Counted from the stretch's first letter, positions 22,305-36,898 are shown. The stretch is 64,000 nt of DNA from Tomocerus qinae (GCA_020055645.1 CM034547.1:29884513-29948512); one strand, 5' to 3'. Numbers and translations: made by a program. Notes: a model not told the origin generated them from the sequence alone.

Positions 22305-24089
22305 TGCTTCCCTACGCGTTGAGAAGGTTAGTGTCAAAGTTAGTTACAACGTGTCGACGTTATATAAGTGAATTTTCTGAATTTTTTATGCGTGGGCGGA
22401 TGAGAAAATTGTTTGGTTCCAAGAGCACCTTAATTACCGTTGGATGTCCATTATGATGTCCCAGCAATTTTCCTCGAATACCTATGCATTCAAACATGCA
22501 CGATACTACATAAATGTCTCTAAAATTTCCACTCTTTTGCACACACTAGAGTTGCCTTAGACTTGCTATATTTTTGCAAAACACATTTGGCTAAGTTAAA
22601 TAGCATCTGCTGCTTTGTTTGCTCAAGCGAAAATCCTTAAAACCGTAGCATTCATTTTAGCTTTACTGATGTTCTCTGGGACAGATAGACATGCAAGTTG
22701 AGATGCATTTCCTTACATGATGTAAATTCAACATGCCTAAATTGATTCAATTACGGGCAAATAATACAGACGACAAGAAAAGAGAACCACAAGTAGAAAT
22801 TAAATCTTTTTAGGAGTAACGCACAATGAAACAAACTTGACTACAGGGGATAGACCTTTGACTTTGACAGTTGCGTGTGCGCTTTACTCTTAAATTTACT
22901 CAAATTCTGTCCAATTTTGCAGGCAGGAAGGGAGCTGTCATCAAACTACATAAAACTGACAATTGTTGAGATGCAACGCATCTAACACATTTATTCTGTC
23001 ATTGAATAACAGATAATTATGACTTTGATTTGCAATTTAAGTAACCTGCATTTCGCGAAACAGTTACTTTTTTCGGTAAATGTTTTCAAATTTAAAGAAA
23101 TAAGCACGCACAGTAGAAATTGATATTTGAATTAATATTTGAATGCTATACTTTTACATAAGTCTAGAATCTAAGTAGGACTCGTATCTACTTAATCTGT
23201 ACTTAGAATTCAGTTTATGAGTGTACTTACCATTACCAGATACACATTGCTAATATATTACATTAGCAATTAATTCATGAACTGCAATAAATTCATGATG
23301 CTCATTTCATAACCTCGCGTGAATCAGAAGAATTAAAAACTGTTCTAGACTTTTAGTAAAACGTGTCTGACATTTCATATCTACTCTGTAGAACAACATT
23401 TATATGGTGAAGACAGAAACTAGACAGAATTTATGTCCACTTTGGCTTAACGAGATTCAATTGTATAAAATAAAGTAGTTTACCATCGAGCAAATGGATA
23501 CTAAAGCATCAGTAATTCACAATGCCGAGTTTAGTCTACTAAGTACTGTAATTTGCTTGGTTTTCTACCAACTTATATCTGTACAAACAGACATAACGTA
23601 CTATACATAGTGGGCAATAAAATGAAATTATGAATGTAGTCTCACCAAAGTACATCTTGCTTGGTATCTATGCGTCAATTGAATGATGCAGTGTAATAGA
23701 ATGAAGAGTTAAACGTTAACATTGGCCTTGCATCAATGAAATGAAGCAAATTAAATAGAATTAAGCATCTCGTATTCACAAGTATCTATGTCAAAATTTA
23801 TTTTTATATCTAAGAATTATGAAGTGTAAACCCAATTCAACAACCCTAAGTGTTGACCGAGAAAATTGTTATCTTCCAGACGATTTAGAGCATACAATCT
23901 CATATTATGGTATTAGCACCAAAGCAAGAGTCATCATACTGCCTTAACTGGAGTTGCTTAATTTAGACCGGACCACACAAAAGAAGATTCAGTTCAACAA
24001 AATTATTTCAACAACAACCATCTAGCAAGTTCATCTTCATTTGCAACATTTACTTTCACTAAAGGCAATAGTGGGCTGAATTTTCAAAC
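22305..24089. other. Divergent intergenic region between fucosyltransferase and first receptor gene
   Basis: Holds the 5' exon of the fucosyltransferase on the minus strand (ending 22304, start unknown) and the promoter of the receptor at 24090. A TATAAA string lies at 23465. No other gene seen. Confidence 0.5.
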
Positions 24090-26332
24090 ATGAAGTGGTT
24101 CCTGGTGCTATCGTGCTTAATTGTTGTCATTATAACAACAGGTAAGGGGACTTTCTAAAACGAATACACACTTCTTAAGTATTTAACTACAATGTAATTT
24201 ATGCATTAATTATTATAATCCCAGAGGCAACTCCGGATCCGGCCAAGAGAAAGGAACTTCTAAATGATTACGACAGAATGGCTTTGCCTTTCTCAAGTAC
24301 AAAAAAGGGAACTACAGTATATTTGCCCTCAATTACTCTGAACCATTTCACGATTGTAAGTTAAAATTCTATCGGCACTTTGTATTAAAGTTTAGCATAA
24401 GAAGTATTGCGTATTTTTGATTGTTAACGCCCTTTTGTATTACCGTCAGGACGAAGAAAAGCAAACATTAGAGTTACAGACCTGGATGTATTTTGTAAGT
24501 GAGCAAATGAACAGTTATAATTAATTAATAAATAGCAGTTGTATGAAATGGGTTCCTTTTTGTTAGAAGATAGATATAGTATAAACATTGAGAATATAAT
24601 TGCTAAATTGGGGTTTCAAATGCACAATAGTCATGGGAAGATGAAAGGTTGAAGTGGCATTCAGATGGAAATGATACAGATAATAATGGTCACGTGCATT
24701 TTAAGCCAGACGAAATATGGATTCCTGATATAACCCTTTATAACAAGTTAGTATCGCAATTTATTATTTTATATAGATATAAAGATTAATTTGGGTTAAC
24801 ATGCTAAATGGAAGGAATGTTTAGTGCACAGCCATCGAATCTGGATTACTATGGGAAAACTGACTGTCTGGTATATAGTAATGGGACAGTTATTTGGGTA
24901 CCCCCCACGAAATTCGTGACATATTGTGATCTTAACTTAAGAAAATGGCCAAAGGATACTCAAACGTGTCAAGTAAAGATAGGTTCATGGACATATCACG
25001 AAAATGAAGTCAATATGAAATTCGGCACAGAGGAGACCGAAGGAGAAACTGAAAAGGTTAAAATTGACGAAGAGCTTAGCAAGGAGGATAATGAGTGGGA
25101 GCTATTAGACACAAGTGGAGAACGCATCAGCAAGAAATACGAATGCTGCGAAGACAATTATGTGTCCATCACATATGAATTTACATTGCAGAGAAGATCT
25201 TCCAACTACACCTACACAGTGGTCCTGCCCATTGTCTGTAAGTCAGCTTGTTGGCTACACTTGAATTATTTACTTATTAAATGAGATTTCGTGCGTTGCG
25301 TCTCTCCGTAAGAGTATGTGCATAGGTAAGGAATAATAGGAAGAATGGATTTACCTGCATTGTTTGTTTCTTCGGTCATCCCAATATATGCAAATTCAGA
25401 CTCGACTCACGTATTTAATCTCCATCCATTCATTAATTTGAATATTCAATGATTGTAACTTGTAACTTTTAACTATGGATGCTCATACAAGGGGAAACAT
25501 GAGAATGCCTCGCCCACACCCAACACATTTCTAAGACATGTCATACAACGACAGCTCACATATACTTTTTTCTTGAATTTTCTAGTGATATCTTTGCTCA
25601 ACTTGATATTGTTTTTGCTCCCAACGAGCAGTGGCGGAAGGATCACACTCGGTGCTGTAAACTTCCTCATTCTAAGCATATTTCTCATTTTTTTCCGTTC
25701 TCGACTTCCTAACGTCGACCATGTACCCTATATTGGTAAAGGAATTTAAATATGTTACACTAAATTATAAACGGTCAATTCTAAATTATAATATACCAGG
25801 GACAGAACCATATTTTACATTACCTGATTTGTGGATTACTTATGACCAAATATTTCTACACAATTACATTGTAGTCATGCTGTATGGATGGAACCTTGTG
25901 TTGGTTGCTGTCAGCATCCTTACTGCAGCAATAGTTTCAAACTTAAGTCGAATTGTTGGGGCCAGCAGTCCGCCACAATGTCTAAGACCTATTTACAATG
26001 GTAGCTTGATGTCAGTCTTGTGTCTTGGTCATCTCCTGGAGCCTTCAGTAAATACGTTTATATGATAACCATTTTTCGTTAACTCATAATGGATATAATT
26101 AAATTATACATGATTTTACATTTAGAATGCATCCAAGCGTACACCATCAACAAATAGAAACAGTTTTAAACAAGGCAACCGTTCCGTTGAAGATCCATTG
26201 GCCGAAGATTTGTCTGATGGTGGAGAGGGAAGCAAAAAATCCGAGTGGGTTCTCTTGGCAGCTACAATTGACCGTCTATCTTTCTTTGCCTATACCACCA
26301 TCACCCTTGTTCTCCTTGCTTGTTTCCTTTGA
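24090..26332 (+). CDS. Nicotinic-type Cys-loop receptor subunit, copy 1
   Basis: Plasma-membrane ligand-gated channel subunit. Eight exons (24090-24141, 24225-24355, 24450-24494, 24631-24746, 24825-25237, 25586-25735, 25875-26047, 26126-26332) join in phase to 428 residues. A signal peptide (MKWFLVLSCLIVVIITT) is followed by the ligand-binding domain: WIPDITLYNN, IWVPPTKF, the Cys-loop C149-x13-C163, loop B GSWTYH, and vicinal C222-C223 between Y220 and Y227, as in alpha subunits that bind acetylcholine. M1 is VLPIVLISLLNLILFLLP, M2 RITLGAVNFLILSIFLIFF; the M3-M4 loop is only about 50 residues and M4 follows EWVLLAATIDRL. The usual Gly-Glu-Lys before M2 is Gly-Gly-Arg. Exon 5's acceptor (TTTAG before 24825) was fixed by comparison with copy 2. 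Confidence 0.88.
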
Positions 26333-29300
26333 TCTGTTTACTGTCAAAGTCAAATTGGCACAATAATCATGTTATATCATAGACTTATCACGTCATGACA
26401 TTTTAATCAAATGGTTTATTACAAATTAAGCCTTGAAAATTAATTTACATATAATTTTTAGCTTAGCATAATTCAGCAACTCAAAGCCTAGTATTCCAAA
26501 CCAACTCATAAAAATAGCAGCAGACTGCAGTAAGATAAAAATGAGACAGTGTGTAGCTAGGTTCACTATACAAAATGTAGGTATCTATGCGTTTACAGAA
26601 TGTAATCCTTTGTAATACTTAAAGCTTTTACCAGTTTAGTACTTGCAAAAAAGTCAGCTAATCATGCTAATACTATAGCTAACGAAAGATCAGCCAGATG
26701 TAAGATGTAATTGCATATAAAATGAAATACAGAGCAATTCTGGCTGCTAGAATACATCTGCATCCAAATAAAAAAGAGGAAACCCTATCCTAAGGCACTT
26801 TACTTTAACCTGATTTCTTATTTTCATTTCAACCTTTTCATTTATAATTAGTAGGGTACCGAAGATCAATTTCAATTGAGCATGACTCAAGACATACATC
26901 CTCTTAAAAACTTGTAGTTTGAGATGAATTCTTGTCTTTCTACCTTTTTCCCTTTAACGCAACACCTCTAACAATACATGATTACAAAAATATTTTAAAC
27001 AGCACTATAATTATATTGTATCTGCCAGAATACGAATAAAATTGATACCACCTCGAGCTGAGTCTATGTCTCTTGTTTATGACCAGTGTAATACTTTCTT
27101 ATCTGTCATATAACGTAAGCATGTAACTCGCTGCATTACGTATGCATAACATTATTTAGTAGTTCGGTTCATGCAAAACCAATGAACTGAATGAACCCAC
27201 TCAATATGCTTATTCAATATTTAAATGAATGCTGCTTAAGATGCGACGTTGATATGACTGATGATATGCATCCAGTTTTGGTTGGATCTTTTGGGTGTGT
27301 GCATGTAAAGAACAAATAGGTACTGCAATTGTGAATTCCGTTTACTAATAACTACCAAGTTATTACAAAGTAGATTAAACACAAAATCTTCTATACAGCA
27401 ATATGAAATGAACTTTGCCATAAAATAGGTAGCTAAAATTACTAATCGAACTTTAGTTGTGCAGCTTAAGTATTACAAGTACCAGCACAGCAATTTGCTT
27501 TTGCCTCTTTGCCCACCACTACTAACGTATTTATTACCCAGTATTATTATAATAACTATAGCCATAAGTACGACTTGAATCTTTTAGCTTTGCAGCTACT
27601 TACTATGTATGTTTATTTAAACATTCATGCTGACATAATGCATTAAGACACGGTGCATCATAGACATTTTGGACGGACAAAAAATAATGTATTCACTTCC
27701 CAAATACAGCCAAAGCTGCGTTATGGTGAACGGGGTGTATTGCTGATAAGAATCGGGAATATAGACATCTAATTGTGTGGTTGTAAACGGTAATAATAAT
27801 GATAAATATAAGACGAACCTTGCTGCAATTACATGCATTCTATTCTGCATAAATACATATAAAATATGATGGGGTTCCTACTCCTGGCTCTCGCTCCCTC
27901 TTGTTTTCTCTGCTTTGCCAATAATGCTCACAAACCACCTATTTAATCCTCATGTATCGAGTCTCTAAAATTGTATGCATCCATTACAGTGGTAAGTAGA
28001 ATAGCAACTAAAAACATCTACAGGGTGTCCGCGAAACATGTGAAATTTTTGTTTTAGATACGTAAAAATTTCACATGTTTCGCGGACACCCTGTACTAAA
28101 AGATGTACTGTAAGTAGGATAAATAGCCTTTAAAATAAAGGATCTGACTTCAACCTGTATAATACAGTATGAGTGTACCCTTTCACAGAAGGCAGAAAAT
28201 TTCTTGGTCCTTCATTGCAATTTAAAAAATTATTCGTTTCGATCAGACCATCGATTGACTTCCGTAACGTAAAGCAAAATCTGTAATTTATCAATCTGTA
28301 ATCTGCAATTCAAAATGTTTAGGACCTCAAAATATACATACAAAGATTAGCAGCACGCATGTCTACGCAAAAAACTTATATTTAATTTGCACATATGTTA
28401 AGGAGGAATTCATCTATTTTTCTGATTGACCAAAGTTAAGAGTTACCTTGTTACCTAACACTTGTTCAGTTAAAGTCGTTTCTTCATGATGCACCTAATA
28501 ACATCGTAGCATCCCTTTTTAAGCAATGAGAAAAGGTGACTATGATTTACCTAGTTGATTATTATGGGCACATAAAATACTGTTGCCATTCTGGCTGTTA
28601 TTGAAGTTGAGAGGTAATAAAATTGTCAAAGCTATAAATATTGTTCCGATGCATACAGCTAACAAGAACGGAGTAAACAGTATTTGCGTACTTATTATGT
28701 ACTACACCTATTATTACCTATTAGGTAATGCTACATGACGCAGTCACAATGCCTTATCGATTCTTTTACTTCCAAAATAGCGATACATGTACCAGTTTGG
28801 TGTATTTTATTTTCTAACCCAAAATGCATTTATAGGTACTTCAATGTCAGATACACTTAAAATGCCACTATCATTGATAAACTGGGTTATAAAAGGCAAA
28901 TTTCAATTCACAAAAGACATAGATAAATTATTACTTCAATTAAGAGTTCTGGCTTCATTAACGCATACACGACATTTGGAGCATTGTAAGAAACGGTGAT
29001 GGTGAAGTTGAATAAAATTATAAGTGATAAATACGGCCAAACAATAAGATGAGAACTGAACACTAAATACACATACAGAATAGTTTGTTGCTCCTATAAA
29101 AGTACGTGTGCATACTACCCATTACATAACACGAGACGAGAAATAGAGACAGAGTGTTCGTATGAGTTGAAGGTCAGTCTTAACCTAGAGGGGTATGGTA
29201 TGGTTATTTAGCTAGCTGAAAAACATGGTAATAGTAATAATAGCATAGCATCAAAGACTCTGGCAACAACAAAAGAGACTTCTCTCCCCAATTGAACATT

Positions 29301-31254
29301 ACACTCACTCTCGCTCCCTAAACTAAACTCTAACGAATAACTCCAAAGGAAAGATCCTGTGATTCTATTTAAAAGAATCCTGTAAACTCTCCTTCTACAG
29401 TATTTAAACTGTAACTTGGGTGTACTATGTGTTCTGTGTGCTTCTACTACAACAATTGGGCTCTCCTGTAGAAAAGGCAATCGAGAGCATAAGAAAGTCA
29501 GATGATAAAAATTCGAGACGAATTGACATGGACTTCCAGTTATAGCTTGTTTGTGTTTCCTATTTATCTGTGAAGTAATGAGAAATGACTGCATTAGTCA
29601 AAAGGCATAACATACACAAAAGTTCTCAGAAACAATTATTTTCCTAAAACACTTTTAACTACTGCAAACTTATCCGTAAGGATTGCGTGCGTTGATTCAT
29701 ATTGACAAAACACTAGGATTGTTCTATTTATACTTTAATCAATTTGCAGTGCACAGTACATCTGAACTGTCAACTTTTACACGTGTCTCAAAAGTCCCAG
29801 ATACTCACAGACACGACGACTAGAATGAAGAACATACATAGTATACAATATTTTCATCATCAATGTAAACACATAAACAACAACAAAAATTAAACAGTAA
29901 ATCCAACAAGACAAACCATTAGTAAAATTGTTTTTAACTATATAATCTTTCGTTTCCTTAACAAGAACCAGTGCTATCGTGCTGCGTGACACTACTACGA
30001 TTGTTTACTTTATCCTATCTGGTTTGATATGTTATCTCTTCAGAATCCTGTAATTGTCGCCTTACCATAACCTTTTTAGTAAAGCTGCGCGTAATTGTGG
30101 CGAGAAATTAAAATTCTTATCAAAGGCAGTATTCAGTAGACAAACAAACTAAAGTATCTAGTTATTATATCAGTATAGCTTTTTTAGTAGCAGCCACAAA
30201 ACCAAAACTTCGTAGTTACATCTACCTCCTAGAACAGTATGAAGTACAAATTATACTGGCAGCTAGCGTAATATTTATACCACAACCGGCTGGACATGAA
30301 TTAGAATCAACAGTGGGATTGGGATTAGTTGGTTACGCTTCCAATACGTTTACTCTGAGTAACTGCACTGTGTGGTTCCTTGCTTATGTTGCAGTTTGCA
30401 TTTTGTATGATTGTAGGTTTATTGTGGTTCTAGTTATAGTTATCAAAATCGTTTAATTATATATATTATATATGCACAACTATCCTTAGCGCACAGTGGA
30501 ACAGAATTATTTACAGTATACGTCTGAATATTGTATTTCTTAATTTAATGAAGCACGCTGTGTAAATCTCTGTGTGTGAGTGTAATGAGTTGAAATGAGT
30601 CGTAAAGACAAAGAAACTGATAACCTTTTGACATATTGAGCTCTCGTCCAGCTCAATACTTCGATTCAGTCAGTCTGCCTGCTCTTATTTCTAGGGAGCC
30701 AGAAACGATATACAGGGTTAAGAACAATAATAAAATTACTTCCTATAAGTTTATTAAGCCAAAACCTACGTTGAATATATGAGCTACAAAATATAATATT
30801 TGGTAAAAAGGCGACATTAAAATCCATTCTAGTAGAAACAGCTGAGGAGAAATTATTTCAAAACTTTTTACGATAAAGAATTTGGAAAAACGAAAATGAG
30901 AATCTCAACTTTCCTTACCCTGTAGACGTAGCTTCCTAGCTACGTATACAAAACACTAACATAAACATTCATTCACTTATGTATAACTTCACTCATGTAG
31001 CATCAGAAACAAAAGTGGAACCTAGTCATTCGGTACTCTGCTATTTTAAAAGTTTGTTTACCAAGTTTAATTACGAATTTTGCAAGAAAGTGCACAAAAA
31101 TAAACAATACATAGCAAAGACAATGTGGAAAACAAGTTAGTGAGTGAGAATATTGTTATAATTATTTACTTGTTCTTTACACGTGCTACTAAAGATTATA
31201 TACGAAGATTATATAAATTCATTATTGTCAAAACGTATTTATAAATTTGATAAA
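26333..31254. other. Intergenic between the two receptor genes
   Basis: About 4.9 kb without a supportable gene. It contains one small hairpin transposon (28021-28093). A minus-strand frame at 29208-29594 has no motif or splice context and I treat it as chance. Confidence 0.6.
28021..28093. mobile_element. 73-bp perfect hairpin element, mariner-type ends, TA target
   Basis: The first 30 bases (CAGGGTGTCCGCGAAACATG, then TGAAATTTTT) are repeated exactly, inverted, at 28064-28093; the loop is 13 bp. TA lies directly on each side (28019-28020, 28094-28095), the Tc1/mariner target duplication. CAGGGTGTCC starts are typical of mariner ends. It is a minimal MITE that must be moved by a transposase from elsewhere in the genome. 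Perfect pairing suggests recent origin. Confidence 0.9.
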
Positions 31255-33586
31255 ATGGAACATCTTATCAGTATATATTTTATACTTGGATCCTTAATGC
31301 CCGTTTTTGCAAGTGAGTTACCAAGTCTATCAGGCTTATACCGGCTTATACATTTTGCACAATTATTAGTCTGTAATACACATTTAATCACTTCCATTCA
31401 CTTTTTTAATACAGGCATGATGACCAAAGAGAGCATTCGATTAGCCGTTTTAGAAAACCATGACATAAAAGTTCCTCCAGATTTGGAAGGAAAACCTATC
31501 ACCGTTGGCCTAAGCTTGACTTTGAATCATTTTGAACTAGTAAGTCTTAAAACTAAGGAAAATCAAAAACATAGAAACTCATAAAAATACATTTTATGCA
31601 GGAAGAAGTAGATCACATATTTCTGGTGAACGCCTGGATTCGCATGGTAAGCACTTTTGAGTTAGTAGGGTTCATAGTAAAGTCATAATTCATAATGACA
31701 CTACTAATATGTACATAAGTATCTTAATCCATTGGATATTCCTAAACTGCTACCTTAGCCATATTTAAATTAAATGATATAAATTGTATGTGTTTTTATA
31801 TAGACTTGGAAAGACCCCAGGCTAGCATGGGATGTAAGTAACACGACAAACGGGACATCGACAATAAGATATTCTATTAGCGAAATATGGCACCCAGACA
31901 TAACTCTTTATAACAAGTAAGTAAAAAATTCGAAAGAATTTTTGTGACATGACATATCTATATTATTTGCAACTGGCAACTATTATAAATCTCATGTGAT
32001 CCTATAATAATATTTCAGTGCATTCCCAACGGATGTAGACCATTATGGTGATACACATGTAATAGTTTCTTCAGACGGCAGCGTTATTTGGGTACCTCCT
32101 GCACGACTAGCAGTGAATTGTAATTTGAATATGCTTCGTTGGCCGTATGACATCCAAGTTTGTGCATTAAAATTTGGTTCTTGGACATATGGAGGGGATG
32201 AGATAGATTTAGAATTTAACTCTCAGGAAAACGATACGGTAATTATTGAGCAAATAATGTATGATATACCAATCGATATATGTGACAGGCCGTGTGTACA
32301 GACCAGTCATGTCATGTGTATCAATCAGACCTTACATGAAAGTAAGTACATTTGACAGTCAACAAGTTGTTTTAAATCGGTTCATTAAAAATTTTGGTTT
32401 TCTAAAATACAAACATCCTAGGACGTTGTTTGGTCTGAGTAGTCTGTACACATAAACTGTAACATATACACAAGATTTATAAAAATATATAAACCTTGCA
32501 TAAAATCAGGACCAAGCTTGTGGTTTTCAATTGAATTCTTTGTCACAATGTATAAGTATCAATATTTTAGGAGACCCTTGTGGAACAACAATTATTTGTG
32601 GATAACTCAGAATGGAAGCTAATAGGAAACTCTGCTAAAAAGAACTCCGTATACTACTTATGCTGCCCAGAGCCTTATGTTGACATAACATTTAAATTTG
32701 AAATTCAAAGACGATCTCCATCTTATGTGGCATGCTGCATTCTTCCCATAATTAGTAATTACAGGAAATATTTTATCACAAATTAAGACGGAAATCCAAA
32801 CATTACCTTAATTGAATGAGAAGTTTGAGACGTCTGGTAATCCTCTTTTTCTTTGTATTTCAGTTATCTCTATTGTGAACACAATGATATTTTTCCTTCC
32901 GCCAACAGCTGGGGAGAAAATTTTGGTGGGATCCATAAACTGTTTCATCATTTGTATGTTCTTGATATTTTTCATGGCCAAGTTACCTCCTCTCGGAGAC
33001 CATCTCCCTCTGCTTGGTGAGAAAAACAGAAAATACTGAAATTAGCATTGTTCGCCAGAAATTATTAATTAAAAACATTTTTTTTCAGTTTTGTTATACG
33101 CCTGTAACTTGGTGCTGGTTGGAATATCCCTTGTGATTTCAGTAGCAGTGCTTAATTTATCCAGAAACAGAAGAGCTTCCAGTCCACCCCAGTGCTTCAG
33201 AGTATTTTGTAATGCCAATTTCGCACAGCTTCTTGGGCTTGGGCACATCGTTCCTTTCGTAAGAAATTAACTATTTAACTTCAAAAAAGTACAATTTTAA
33301 TCGTACTAGAAGAATTTATGCTATCAAGCATTTTTATTTCGCACAGGTATCTACAACACATTCCAGGCTTGACGAAGGTGTGGAGATGGTGTCTCCGCAT
33401 GAGAATCATCGAAATCGCCTGGATGTAAATGGAGAGAAAGATGATCAATTAGTCAATTTAGTCGAATATGAATCACCACACATGGCCAACGCAGAGTGGA
33501 TTCTGCTCGGAGCAATGGTCGATCGACTTACACTTATTGTATATTCCATTGTCAGTGTAATCGTCATGGGCCTTTGTCTAGCTTGA
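31255..33586 (+). CDS. Nicotinic-type Cys-loop receptor subunit, copy 2
   Basis: Paralogue of the gene at 24090, with the same intron phases plus one extra intron. Exons 31255-31312, 31415-31539, 31602-31646, 31804-31916, 32019-32238, 32571-32754, 32864-33016, 33089-33258 and 33347-33586 give 435 residues. Signal peptide about 19 residues; EIWHPDITLYN; IWVPPARL; Cys-loop C148-x13-C162; GSWTYGG; vicinal C218-C219 in YYLCCPEPY. M2 keeps GEKILVG, unlike copy 1. The M3-M4 region is short, about 60 residues with an acidic stretch, before EWILLGAMVDRLTLIVY. The extra intron (32239-32570) splits the ligand domain between the Cys-loop and loop C. The frame stays open for 38 codons past its donor, and a stronger-looking donor (GAAA/GTAAGT near 32340) would be out of phase with the next exon; so the 32238 donor rests on alignment with copy 1. 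Confidence 0.85.
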
Positions 33587-36500
33587 TACGAATGCAGTAA
33601 TTACAACTTTTGACTTATCTGATTTATAATGTTTTCATCCACAACATTAGTGTACATCTTCAAAAGAATGAATATTCTGAAAACATTTCAATGTATCTTT
33701 TGTACATATGTTACATTCAATATTATTTTGTGCAACATTATTGAAGTCATTAACATTTACTCACTTATTATATCAACAGAGAGGACAAAATCCTCACAAC
33801 TGAGTTTACTTATTGCAATGTTCAAAAATATTGTACTACTAAAAATTCCAAACAGTAAGTATACAGCAAGTAAACATTAAGGATAATTAAGAAAACGAAA
33901 AGAAACTTTGCATTCTCCAAATGACATCTTTAGAAAATATATTTGTAACATAGCATTTGCATGATTGAACCTCTGATGTACATATATATAGCATATATTT
34001 TAGGACATAACATATTAACATATCATTACAAGGCGAGCATATCTTAATTCTCAAAAGTATAAATAAAACAGAATATTTTTTGCCTTCATGTATCAGGAAA
34101 AGTCCAACAACATGAACTACACATACACAGCGCAGTCCTACTGTATTTAGTATTTAGAATGGTATGTTAATGAGTTAGTACAAAGTACAACCATATACCA
34201 TAAATATTAATTCCTGACGAGAAGAAGTTCGTATAATTCTAGGTAAGTTACATAGAATTAGACACTTCAACCATAACTACATATTGGTATTCGCTCAGTA
34301 ATGATAGCAATGAATCTAGTAAAGTCGAAATAACTGTATGGCTTAGGTTTTGCTTTTTCGGAACTGTTTTATAGGCCAAGTAATGTTAGTAAATATATGT
34401 CAACAAGAACATTTTTAAGAAAGTTCCAGGATGTTCTACTATACTGACATTTTAAAATGTTTCACCTCTGCGCTGCGCTATACGTATTAACTCGTAATAA
34501 CCACAGTAAAGGTGATAGGCTAATTAAATGCCTGTAAATATGCATACTAAGCTATCCGTTTGTTCCGTATTCAGTCCGTAAATACACACCAAATCATAAT
34601 AATGTAATGATATTATTTTGCTCAACAATATCTACCTCCCATACTTTCATTCCAGCATAGCATTGCACCAAAAAGTATTTAAAGAAAAGCATAAAAATAT
34701 TATAATTTCTGTTCAATCAGTTTTTCTAAAAGCATCAATGTCCCACTCAGAGTTCTATAAGCTAATGACACTACTCTATCGAATAAAAAGTCATAAAAAG
34801 ATGCCCAAAATCCCGATGAATATTAACGTCACTACAATATGGTCAAATATCAGTAATTTTAACTTAATATTGAATGACCACCAATAATATTCGTATTCGT
34901 AATCTTATCTGATGAAAATAAAAAGATCTACATTAAATATACATAATTTGCAGTGATTTTTGGAAGGACAACGGTCCGATAAAATCTGATTTTATTGTTT
35001 TTTTGTACTTTTAAAAATTTGCTTGATTCAATTAGAATAAATACTGAACTTGCATTGATAGTTTACAGAAAATTTAAGTTAAATGCTTAATTTTTAGACA
35101 AATATTTGACAATTGTTGTGTACCAATTTAGAATATTCAATAATAAGACATTACAAGTAACAACATGTTCACAAAGTCTACCAAATTATATTACTTATAT
35201 TTAAATACTACACCTGACAGGCTGACACTGTCCCTACACTGTTTATCATCGATGAATGAGATTCTCAAAACAATTTTGGAAGTAAAATTAGTTACAATAA
35301 TTTTGATACATCGTATATTAACAATACGTATACAGATAAAAAGATCCAATTCAATTATATTGATATTTACTAATTATTGTTATTATTGTCCCTAGTTTTT
35401 AGTTATTATCGTAGCTTATTATTGACAAGTAATATTATTAGTATTACCATCTGTTACTCGTTATTATCCGCAGAGGAAAGACATTTAATCCACAAATACA
35501 ACTTTTTTTATCCATAGTTATTTAGTTATAACACCTGTACGTATATCAGTGAGATACGAAACGACAAAATTACAATACTAAATAAATAAACAACTGAGTC
35601 TGCCTTTGTAACAACTTCTTCCATACTCGTATTGACATTAATATGCTTAATAACTTCATTAATGGTAACTATCATTTTGTTTGGTATTCGTTTCATTGAA
35701 CAGGTATGTTCTGATTTTAATTAGGTAAATCTACATTGTTATTGTTTCGTTCTATCTATAAATGTACAACCTACGGTAACATTTCTAAATTTATTTTAAT
35801 TTTTCTATCGACTAGTTGGAAAACTTAATGTTGGGTTCTATAGACACTAACTGATCTGACCAGCAGTAGAAATGACTATAGTTACCCGAATTTAAGTTAT
35901 ACATTCTACACGTTCGACATGTACTTCGTTAACTTATGGCATCAAGAACTGATATGTGATTATGATATGTTTTTGTTTGATATGATATGACTTAATTGAC
36001 CATCAGTCCGTAGTAACACCATTGACTGAACCAGCGACTAAAGCATCTTGTGCTTACTTATGATATGAATTATAATAAGAACACCTAAACTAAAAATGAA
36101 CAACATGAACCTGTAGGATATCTCCATTTGGTTTGCTTACAATTTTACAAAAAGAATTTAATATTTTTGTTAATTATTTTAAAATTTTGAATTTTTTAGT
36201 TGAAAACCTATTGGTAATCACATCGAGTAACTACAGATAAGTAACCTATTATTTGTCATCGGAGGTAAGGAGACTCTTATTATTGTAGGTAACTAAATGG
36301 CTAGATCATCTCCAAATCACTATTTTGTACCACAGTTAGCCCATGTAAGAGATGTTGAACTTGAGTAATATAATTAGCTGCTCTGTATTGTATGAATTTT
36401 TATATGGGGGTGCTTTTAATCCCACCCTCTTTCTTTTTCTGATCCTGAATCCTTGTTTGTTATTATGATATGCTAAATTTTCGTTATGATATGTATTAAA

Positions 36501-36898
36501 CAGTCTATTATTTTTTTTAGATTCTTTGCTGCTGATAATGAAAACCTTCCCCATGGCACAACATAAACAAGACAATTAATAGACACGGACAGCTTACAGT
36601 TTCCTTCGAAAAATGTTTTTCCAGTTATTCGATTATATTTCCACTATTAGTCTGTTATCCATCCTGGTTGCAGTTAGACTTCCCACACTATTCAATCATC
36701 TCTGTAAGCATAAAACAAAAACATTAATTAGTTGTTTTAAGTTCAATAAATAGATGTTTTCTGTGTCGACCTAGGCACAGAAAAATAATGGAAAGAAAAA
36801 TAAGTGAACCAACATTTCATACTGCGTGATGGAAATAGCATTGTTTAGTTATGAATATAATAGTAGTGAATTGTAGATATGATGTACAGCTGTTGAAA
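33587..36898. other. Intergenic, convergent 3' region
   Basis: 3.3 kb between the second receptor and the GLD2-type gene, which end towards each other. No gene, RNA or clear repeat seen; AATAAA candidates occur, e.g. near 34063. The minus-strand gene's poly(A) site must lie below 36899. Confidence 0.55.

Noticed and set aside
29208..29594. 128-codon minus-strand frame between the receptor genes
   Set aside because: No recognisable motif, odd composition and no splice-linked neighbours.
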